Source of the DNA: Tepidimicrobium sp.
Lineage (GTDB): Bacteria > Bacillota > Clostridia > Tissierellales > Tepidimicrobiaceae
Length of the DNA stretch: 28,855 bases
Direction of reading: 5' to 3'
Assembly (NCBI GenBank): GCA_012839395.1
Contig: DUNJ01000094.1
Span: forward strand, 1 to 28,855
Shown here in pieces: positions 23,637 through 28,855 of the stretch. How positions within the stretch are numbered: the first letter of the stretch is position 1; every line of letters begins with the position of its first letter. The notes below the pieces were generated by a model, which was not told the origin of the DNA, made no database searches, and worked only from the letters and a program-made list of their open reading frames with translations. The translations under genes and the position numbers were made by a program.

Positions 23637-24905
23637 TTATCCTAAATGTCTAAGAAAATAGATGGTATCCACATTCATATTATTGGAAGCTTCCATTATC
23701 TGCTCTTTTGTTACTTTCTCTATGTCTTCAATGGATTCTTTCAAACTCCTATTATCATTGGTAAGTATCTTGCTAAAGAAATATTCAGCAATTAAAAAAG
23801 CGCTATCATGAATAGATTCCATGGAAGCCCGAATGGATTTTTTAGATGTATCCATATCCTCATTGGTAAATATGCCATTTTTCATGGCATCTATCTGGCA
23901 TCTAATTATTTCTATTACCTTTTCAAAATCATCAAAATCTATTCCGCAATCTATTAACATAATGGATTTATACCTGTATATGGTCGTCCCTATATAATAA
24001 GCAAGGCTTTCTACCTCCCTTACATTTCTAAACAATTTAGAGTTTGGCCCACCTCCCAATATATCGCTGGCTACCATCAATCCATTATATAGATCATCTT
24101 CATAGGGAATTCCAGTCCTATACCCTATTGCCAATTTTCCTTGGCTTACGTCCATATCTTCATAGATCATATTCTTAGTCTGAACATTGCCAGTTACCGT
24201 CTCTCTTGGGTTCTCTATCAAATTCTCCTTAGAAAATTTGAAACTATCTATCAAAAAGTTCCTCAATTCCCTATCATATTCCCCGACATAGAAAATTTCC
24301 AATGGTGCCCTATATAATATATTCTCATAATGCCTATATAATGTTTCGGCATCTATCCCTTTTAAATCTTCCACATATCCTAACGGATATATGCCGAATC
24401 TTTCATTCTTACACATCTCTTCAATACAACGGTATATGGCATATTCTCTCTTATCGTTGATCTTGCTTTCTATAAGCCTTTTTAATATCTCCTTTTCCTG
24501 TTCAACATATTGCCAGCTAAAAACTCCGTTCTCCAAATAGGGATCATATATTATCGATTTCAACAGCTCTATCATGTGTATTATATATTTCCTATCTCCT
24601 ATATAGCTGCCTTTAGGCCCTTCAATCGTAAACCTAATAGCCTGAGATTCCCCCTTCTTGTCCACGCTGATGCTTAAATTGGAGCCATATAACTCTTCCA
24701 GTCTCCTTTGGATCTTTAAACTAGTCTGCAATTTTCTGGTGCCCCGTTTCAATACCAAAGGCAATAATGCATTGCCAGTCACCTCTTTTCTGTCCAATGG
24801 CAATGTAAAATAAAAGCTAAGTATATTGGATTTGAACTTATCCGCCGATATTAAATTTAATGCAACTCCTTTATCGATTTCAATCCTATCGCAGCTTAAA
24901 ACCAC
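23637..24905 (-). CDS. ymfF: Inactive M16-family peptidase-like protein (YmfF-like)
   Basis: 422 residues with the M16 fold: LPLDRKEVTGNALLPLVLKRGT where the active relative has HFLEH, so zinc ligands are missing, and the C-terminal substrate-binding half with ILGGGPNSKLFRNVREVESLAYYIG. It is presumably the non-catalytic partner of the zinc-containing M16 protein encoded next. The start is GTG at 24905, eight bases after GGGAGG; an ATG two bases upstream is out of frame and quickly meets a stop. A terminator at 24993-25023 separates it from the lipoprotein gene. Confidence 0.9.
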   Translation of the reverse strand: MVLSCDRIEIDKGVALNLISADKFKSNILSFYFTLPLDRKEVTGNALLPLVLKRGTRKLQTSLKIQRRLEELYGSNLSISVDKKGESQAIRFTIEGPKGSYIGDRKYIIHMIELLKSIIYDPYLENGVFSWQYVEQEKEILKRLIESKINDKREYAIYRCIEEMCKNERFGIYPLGYVEDLKGIDAETLYRHYENILYRAPLEIFYVGEYDRELRNFLIDSFKFSKENLIENPRETVTGNVQTKNMIYEDMDVSQGKLAIGYRTGIPYEDDLYNGLMVASDILGGGPNSKLFRNVREVESLAYYIGTTIYRYKSIMLIDCGIDFDDFEKVIEIIRCQIDAMKNGIFTNEDMDTSKKSIRASMESIHDSAFLIAEYFFSKILTNDNRSLKESIEDIEKVTKEQIMEASNNMNVDTIYFLRHLG

Positions 24906-24992
24906 ATGCTCAACCTCCCAAAGACTAATATATTGTTTATCATACCCATATTTAAAATTTGTACCTATCTAATGGTATAATAATAGTATAAT

Positions 24993-25023
24993 AAAAAAAC
25001 CCGACCATATGACGGGTTTTTTT
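24993..25023 (-). terminator. Rho-independent terminator after the YhcN-like lipoprotein gene
   Basis: Minus strand: seven A, ACCCG / CGGGT stem with a short loop, then seven T. The stem directly follows the TAA stop of the gene. Its symmetric A/T flanks could also stop transcripts in the other direction. Confidence 0.9.
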
Positions 25024-25480
25024 ATTCCTTTTTCAATTTCTCGATAATCCTATTGATCTCCTTCACCTGGTCGTCATAGGGTTCTCCATTCATCAAGGAA
25101 TATATTATAGCTTCCACATCATCAAATATCTTCTTATTATCGCTTATCAAAACTTGTCTTATCATAGGATCATTTTCCAATATACTGTCTATTATAGTCT
25201 CCTTTAAAGAATCTGTCAAAACCATATCCTCGGCCATCTCTACCCCTACTACTACCATATCATTAAATATAACAGATGTGGCATCATCAATTCCATATAT
25301 GTCCACTACTAAGTCGGATATCCCTTCAGATCTAACCAATAATTCATAATCCTTTCCCCCTACCTCTACACCTATTTCTTCTTCGTTATCCTCGTTCTCC
25401 ACATCACATCCAATTCCAATAGTCAAAAATATAAGCATAAATAAGACAATTTTAAATAAAATGCTCCTTCTATTCATCAT
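25022..25480 (-). CDS. YhcN/YlaJ-family sporulation lipoprotein (probable)
   Basis: 152 residues. An N-terminal hydrophobic signal of about 15 residues ends in TIGIGC, a lipobox-like site whose -3 residue is Gly rather than Leu/Val, so lipidation is likely but not certain. The remainder matches the plan of the YhcN/YlaJ family: a short acidic linker, SEGISDLVVDIYGIDDATSVIF, VVVGVEM, then a helix, ENDPMIRQVLISDN and a final amphipathic helix. Family members are spore-associated lipoproteins connected with germination or outgrowth; the exact role is unknown. ATG at 25480 behind GGAGGG. It is monocistronic with its own terminator and divergent from ychF. Confidence 0.75.
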   Translation of the reverse strand: MMNRRSILFKIVLFMLIFLTIGIGCDVENEDNEEEIGVEVGGKDYELLVRSEGISDLVVDIYGIDDATSVIFNDMVVVGVEMAEDMVLTDSLKETIIDSILENDPMIRQVLISDNKKIFDDVEAIIYSLMNGEPYDDQVKEINRIIEKLKKE

Positions 25481-25558
25481 ATAAATCCCTCCTTCGTAAT
25501 ATATAGTTTTTCAAAAACATGAAATTTTATTACAAAAAATAGGATCTATATTGGTTTC

Positions 25559-25587
25559 TTGAATCAGCAATATGTATGTTGTATAAT
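25559..25587 (+). promoter_or_regulatory. Sigma-A promoter for ychF
   Basis: TTGAAT (25559-25564), exactly 17 bases, TATAAT (25582-25587). The transcript would start near 25594 and reach the ychF ATG after about 30 bases with the Shine-Dalgarno AAAGGAAGA. Confidence 0.8.
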
Positions 25588-25625
25588 TAGCTTGCATATA
25601 ATTAATGCTTGAAAGGAAGATTTAG

Positions 25626-26717
25626 ATGAAACTAGGAATAATTGGACTACCAAATGTAGGTAAAAGCACTCTATTCAATGCGCTAACGGCTGCAGAAATA
25701 GAAGCAGAAAACTATCCCTTCTGTACCATAGAGCCCAATGTAGGCATAGTACAGGTTCCCGACAATAGATTATATAAATTGGCCACCCTAATTAACCCCG
25801 AAAGGATAATACCTGCCACCATAGAATTTTTTGATATCGCTGGGCTGGTAAGGGGAGCCAGCAAAGGGGAAGGGCTGGGAAATAAGTTTTTAGCCCATAT
25901 TAGGGAGGTAACAGCTATAGTCCATGTGGTTAGATGCTTTGAAAACGATAATATAACCCATGTAGAAGGCAGTATAGATCCGATAAACGATATCGATATA
26001 GTCAATTTAGAACTATTGCTTGCCGATCTAGAGGTAGTCAACAATAGGTTAGGACGAGTGGAAAGATCGCTAAAGGGGGATAAATCCTATAAACACGAAT
26101 ATGAACTGTTGAATCGATTGAAGGAATCCATAGAAAAGGAAATACCTTTAAGGAGTTTAGATCTGTCCTATGAGGAGAGGAAACTGATCAACGGACTAGG
26201 CCTTCTATCCCTAAAGCCCGTACTATATGTATGTAATATATCAGAAGAGGACCTATTAGCCGGGGGAGACAATAAATATATTAAATCGGTTAGGGAGTAC
26301 GCAAAAAAGGAAGGATCTGAAGTAATAGTAGCCTCAGCTCAAATTGAAGCCGAGATATCTCAGCTAGAAAGAGAGGCAAAAGAAGAGTTTCTAAAGGAAC
26401 TAGGCCTAAAAGAATCGGGGTTGGATAGGTTGATCAACGCTAGCTATAACCTATTAGGCCTTATAAGCTTCATAACCGGAAAAGTCAAAGAAGTAAGAGC
26501 GTGGACCATTAAGAAAGGTACCAAGGCACCCCAAGCAGCTGGAAAAATCCATAGCGATATGGAACGTGGATTTATAAGAGCAGAAGTAATAAATTATGCA
26601 GACTTATTGAAAGCTGGTAGCTTCGCCAACGCCAAAGAAAAGGGGCTTGTGCGGTTGGAGGGTAAAGATTATGTAATAAAAGATGGGGATGTAGTGTTAT
26701 TTAGATTCAATGTGTAA
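25626..26717 (+). CDS. ychF: Redox-regulated ATPase YchF (Obg/OLA1 family)
   Basis: 363 residues, the full family length. G1 is GLPNVGKSTLF at the N-terminus, the switch II region DIAGLVRGASKGEGLGNKFL, and the G4 position has NISE in place of NKxD, the change that makes YchF/OLA1 prefer ATP over GTP. A coiled-coil insertion and the C-terminal TGS domain (FITGKVKEVRAWTIKKG, then RAEVINYADLLKAG) complete it. YchF binds ribosomes and takes part in stress responses. The ATG at 25626 follows AAAGGAAGA. It is the only clear plus-strand gene here; no canonical terminator follows, only the hairpin of the group II intron relic. Confidence 0.97.
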   Translation: MKLGIIGLPNVGKSTLFNALTAAEIEAENYPFCTIEPNVGIVQVPDNRLYKLATLINPERIIPATIEFFDIAGLVRGASKGEGLGNKFLAHIREVTAIVHVVRCFENDNITHVEGSIDPINDIDIVNLELLLADLEVVNNRLGRVERSLKGDKSYKHEYELLNRLKESIEKEIPLRSLDLSYEERKLINGLGLLSLKPVLYVCNISEEDLLAGGDNKYIKSVREYAKKEGSEVIVASAQIEAEISQLEREAKEEFLKELGLKESGLDRLINASYNLLGLISFITGKVKEVRAWTIKKGTKAPQAAGKIHSDMERGFIRAEVINYADLLKAGSFANAKEKGLVRLEGKDYVIKDGDVVLFRFNV

Positions 26718-26728
26718 GTAGAATAGAA

Positions 26729-26790
26729 ATCGGGTAGGAGGTAGCTAATTATTTTAGTTACCTCCTACCACACCACCGTACGTTAAGAAT
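26729..26790 (-). mobile_element. Relic of a group II intron 3' end (domain V 3' strand and domain VI)
   Basis: On the minus strand ACGTACGGTGGTGTG (26783-26769) resembles the 3' strand of bacterial group II intron domain V. It is followed immediately by a 16-bp hairpin (26733-26748 / 26754-26769, one G-U wobble) in the place of domain VI and by CCTACCCGAT, like the usual ending CCTACTCGAT. The 5' strand of domain V (GAGCCGTA-like) is not found upstream, so the element is truncated on that side. It lies 12 bases after the ychF stop and may now serve as a transcript end hairpin. Recognition is from memory of intron ends. Confidence 0.5.
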
Positions 26791-26821
26791 AACTTTTCAT
26801 CTATAAATGGAGTTATGTTCT

Positions 26822-27171
26822 TTAGGGTCCTTTCTGCACTTTTCTTACTCTTGCAAAATATAGGGTTGCTGCCCCTGCTACCGGTATGGTTATCCAAACT
26901 CCCTCTATCCCAAATAGCTTAGACAATATAATAATGCCTATTAATATAAAGACCCTTCCTATAGATATGGATAATGAATATAGCTACACCAGCCATAGAT
27001 TCTATTACAAAGCCTGGTGATCCATTTAAAGTTATCCTACTTAATAGTTGCTATTCCTATTCCCCTCATCCCCCAACCAAATACAAATAAAAACATATAA
27101 TCCAATATTACATTGAATATACTACTAGCAAGCATTGCAATTATAGCAAATTTTGGTAGCAAAAAATGCAT
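26822..27171 (-). pseudogene. Decayed MATE-family efflux pump gene (fragments)
   Basis: Translating the minus strand in three frames gives separated pieces of a MATE (NorM/DinF-type) transporter. From 27171: KFAIIAMLASSIFNVILDYM then FLFVFGWGMRGIGIAT, the typical middle membrane segments, ended by a stop at 27037-27039. In another frame: GSPGFVIESMAGVAIFI. In a third, up to the stop at 26822: GRVFILIGIIILSKLFGIEG and VWITIPVAGAATL, a typical MATE C-terminus. The N-terminal third and large internal parts are missing and the frames are shifted, so no functional product is expected. Confidence 0.75.
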
Positions 27172-27353
27172 TACAATATGGAAAACCTTTCTAGGTATAT
27201 CAATCCAAATACGGTTAGCAATATTCCAGTTATAAGGGACAATAGTTGAGATATAATATTGGTTTCTCCGTCCCTTCTCTGATCCTTTAATATAGATAGA
27301 ACTATGGCACCTCCAACCCCAAATAATAAACCTAAACCGTCAAATATGTTCAT
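27171..27353 (-). CDS. Small hypothetical membrane protein
   Basis: 60 residues, with two hydrophobic helices (about 5-21 and 35-53) joined by a charged loop KDQRRDGETN. No family was recognised. The ATG lacks a Shine-Dalgarno; TATACT lies about 12 bases before it, so if expressed it would have a very short leader. It abuts the MATE pseudogene and may itself be a leftover. Treat as tentative. Confidence 0.35.
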   Translation of the reverse strand: MNIFDGLGLLFGVGGAIVLSILKDQRRDGETNIISQLLSLITGILLTVFGLIYLERFSIL

Positions 27354-27442
27354 TCAAATTTAGTCACATAGTATATTGTATGGATATAGCTGTGCTAGTA
27401 AAGTTAGGGGGTTTATTTAACTTAGTCTTTAATTCTATATAT

Positions 27443-27497
27443 AAAAAAAGACTATGTTCTCCCATCACCCTATAGTAAAAATGCAATAGGAAAACAT
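27443..27497 (-). terminator. Probable terminator after the SSB-like gene
   Basis: Minus strand ATGTTTTCC (27497-27489) pairs with GGAGAACAT (27462-27454), one G-U wobble, with a long loop that can itself form a CCTAT/ATAGG stem; AGTC and seven T follow. It begins 14 bases after the stop of the SSB-like gene. Confidence 0.5.
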
Positions 27498-27510
27498 AAT
27501 CAAATCCTTT

Positions 27511-28173
27511 CTAACAATTCTCCAATCTATTGTTATCATTTTCAATATATTCCAACCTAAATATGGATACTTCATAAGCTACCCTGGTTTCTACCCTATC
27601 ATCATACCTCTTCTGATATTCCCTGCTTTGAATTCTACCCCATATTTTAATATGATCTCCCACCAATAGATTTTCGCAAAATCTTGCATTTCTTCCCCAA
27701 GCTATGCAAGGTATGTAATCGGATTTATTATAAGGTCTGTTAACTGCCAGGAGTAAATCCGTAATTTCCCTACCGAAAGGTGTAGTCCTATATACAGGCT
27801 TCTTACATATATATCCATCCAAATAGATTTCATTAGGCTGCTTCAATAGTTCTTTCCTATCCTCTTCATCAGTCAATAGCCTTATCTCCCTAGTAAATAC
27901 CGTCAGGATCAGTCTGCTTGCATTATCTATGTATCGATTATAGGAACGTAATTGTCCATGTAATTCTACATAGGAACCTACAGTTAATTCCATATTTGTA
28001 ATCAATCGCTCCGATACGGTTACCCGCAGTATATCAACCGATTCACTTAACCGTGGAGCCTCCACCTTGAAATTATAAAAGCCTTCACCATACACTTCAT
28101 GGCTAAATTCAATAGGTACCACTATTCTACCTATAATCTTAACAATATTTGTTTCTAAATTCCTATTATCCAT
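27511..28173 (-). CDS. Single-stranded DNA-binding-like protein with two OB folds
   Basis: 220 residues that divide into two similar OB-fold halves. The first (about 5-100) has IVKIIGRIVVPIEF, VGSYVELHGQLRSYN and LTVFTREIRLL. The second (about 113-212) has EIYLDGYICKKPVYRTTPFGRE, read as two motifs, DYIPCIAWGRNARF, VGDHIKIWGRIQSREYQKR and VSIFRLEYIE, which is close to ordinary bacterial SSB. The protein lacks an SSB-type acidic C-terminal tail (it ends NRLENC), so it probably does not recruit the usual SSB partners. It differs from housekeeping SSB of about 150 residues; a primosomal PriB-like or accessory role is possible. ATG at 28173 after GGGGGATGG. It follows the Mur-like gene by about 100 bases. 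Confidence 0.75.
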   Translation of the reverse strand: MDNRNLETNIVKIIGRIVVPIEFSHEVYGEGFYNFKVEAPRLSESVDILRVTVSERLITNMELTVGSYVELHGQLRSYNRYIDNASRLILTVFTREIRLLTDEEDRKELLKQPNEIYLDGYICKKPVYRTTPFGREITDLLLAVNRPYNKSDYIPCIAWGRNARFCENLLVGDHIKIWGRIQSREYQKRYDDRVETRVAYEVSIFRLEYIENDNNRLENC

Positions 28174-28274
28174 AGAAAACCCATCCCCCTTATTCTTATG
28201 TTTTTAGAATCTATAATTATTACTATTCAACTTCCATGGATAATATGATAGATCAAAACCCTTTTGTACACGCT

Positions 28275-28855
28275 TTAAATTAACGATTTAAGTATAGCCC
28301 TTCCCTCTTCTAGAGGATCATCTCCCATCAACAAAAGCAAATCACCCTTCCCCAATTGTTTAAGCGAATCATGGATACATCTATCCAATTCTGAATATAT
28401 CTCATATTCAATTTCATATTTTTCCAGAAGTAAATTTATATTATCGATTATCAAATCTTCCTTTTTATCAATATAAAAATATATCTTATGTATGCTTAAT
28501 ATTGGAACCCAGTCTAAAATTACTTCTAAATTCTTTTTGACCGTATAAATTCCCTCATCTATTTCAATTCCGTTTACAATATATCCATATCTATACTTTA
28601 TGTTTTGAATCTCCTCTAATACCGAATTATAATCCAATGGAGTGCTACATCTATTATCTACCACCATATAATCCTTATCATATATTTTTTCCAAATATCT
28701 AACACTGCCCTTTATAGTAAATAGAGCAGCCTTAATAATATCTATATCAATCCCGCATGTCAAACCACAAGCTATGGCCCCTAATCCATAATACATATTG
28801 GATTTTCCTATCAAATTTAAGGTTATAGGCAATTCCATAGGTTCTATAATGCCTC
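28275..28855 (-). CDS. MurE-like Mur ligase homologue with degenerate C-terminal domain (partial)
   Basis: The reading frame is open to the window edge, so only the C-terminal 193 or so residues are seen; the internal ATG at 28838 has no ribosome binding site and is not the start. The visible part opens like the end of the MurE central domain: LPITLNLIGKSNMYYGLGAI, ACGLTCGIDIDIIKAAL, matching positions 297-330 of the MurE encoded at 15688-17151. Beyond that, MurE hallmarks are lost: DYAHTPD is replaced by DNRCSTPLDY, and GAGGNRDRTKRP, DNPR and GKGHE have no counterparts. The frame has no internal stops, so it is under selection as a divergent paralogue rather than a pseudogene. Substrate unknown. 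Confidence 0.7.
   Translation of the reverse strand, partial: GIIEPMELPITLNLIGKSNMYYGLGAIACGLTCGIDIDIIKAALFTIKGSVRYLEKIYDKDYMVVDNRCSTPLDYNSVLEEIQNIKYRYGYIVNGIEIDEGIYTVKKNLEVILDWVPILSIHKIYFYIDKKEDLIIDNINLLLEKYEIEYEIYSELDRCIHDSLKQLGKGDLLLLMGDDPLEEGRAILKSLI

Noticed and set aside
25712..26044. Minus-strand open frame of 110 codons within ychF
   Set aside because: Antisense shadow of the highly conserved YchF GTPase domain.
26733..26769. Simple rho-independent terminator for ychF
   Set aside because: The stem is strong, but on the plus strand it is followed by CACCACCGTACG with no T-run, and the flanking conserved bases fit a group II intron end better. It might still act as a terminator in practice.
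28174..28274. Promoter or RNA element between the Mur-like gene and the SSB-like gene
   Set aside because: TTGAAT and TATAGA are present but only nine bases apart; no consistent promoter or stable hairpin was seen.
1..28855. CRISPR array, tRNA/rRNA genes, intact insertion sequences, prophage or toxin-antitoxin pair
   Set aside because: No spaced direct repeats, no tRNA-like cloverleaf or CCA-ending segment, no transposase or integrase frame was found on reading both strands.

Overview
This window comes from an AT-rich, endospore-forming, Gram-positive anaerobe of the class Clostridia. A Tissierellales-like or Peptostreptococcaceae-like amino-acid fermenter fits best, but that placement is inference. 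The reasons are a complete spoIIGA-sigE-sigG sporulation cluster, a meso-DAP-type MurE, a SpoVD-like PBP with PASTA domains, a YhcN/YlaJ-type spore lipoprotein, no ftsA, and at the left edge a sigma-54-controlled locus resembling clostridial ornithine (Stickland) degradation. Almost all genes lie on the minus strand; only ychF is clearly on the plus strand.

Layout, in the direction of minus-strand transcription (right to left). (1) 28855-26718 is a loose accessory stretch: the C-terminal half of a degenerate MurE-like Mur ligase cut by the window edge, a protein with two SSB-like OB folds, a small membrane protein, the wreck of a MATE efflux pump, and what looks like the 3' end (domains V/VI) of a group II intron just behind ychF. 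(2) 25626-26717 is ychF (plus), divergent from a spore-type lipoprotein gene with its own terminator. (3) 24905-21516 holds a pair of M16 peptidase-fold proteins (one without the zinc motif, one with it) followed by lgt.

(4) 21354-5861 is the dcw cluster: three MraZ boxes, then mraZ, rsmH, ftsL-like, spoVD/pbp, murE, mraY, murD, ftsW/spoVE, murG, murA, divIB, two DUF881 genes, sbp and ftsZ, closed by a rho-independent terminator. murF, murB and ftsA are absent from it. Genes are tightly packed or overlapping. Several appear to begin at TTG codons, and two intergenic hairpins (after spoVD and after murA) could tune expression inside the cluster. (5) 5750-3257 is spoIIGA-sigE-sigG: SpoIIGA is the membrane protease that activates pro-SigmaE, and SigmaG follows in the forespore. 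(6) 3177-1642 is ylmC, nrdR and pgeF (ylmD), a remnant of the Bacillus ylm neighbourhood without ylmE/sepF/ylmG/ylmH.

(7) 1615-1 holds a PAS-AAA+-Fis sigma-54 activator, a perfect 21-bp-arm palindrome overlapping its stop codon, a consensus -24/-12 promoter and the start of a Rossmann-fold dehydrogenase (probably 2,4-diaminopentanoate dehydrogenase). This is a compact, sequence-complete candidate for an activator/enhancer/promoter/target unit and is the most testable regulatory finding. The other items most worth a second look are the degenerate Mur ligase next to the duplicated-OB protein, the group II intron relic and the attenuator-like hairpin between spoVD and murE. No tRNA, rRNA, CRISPR array or intact insertion sequence was seen.
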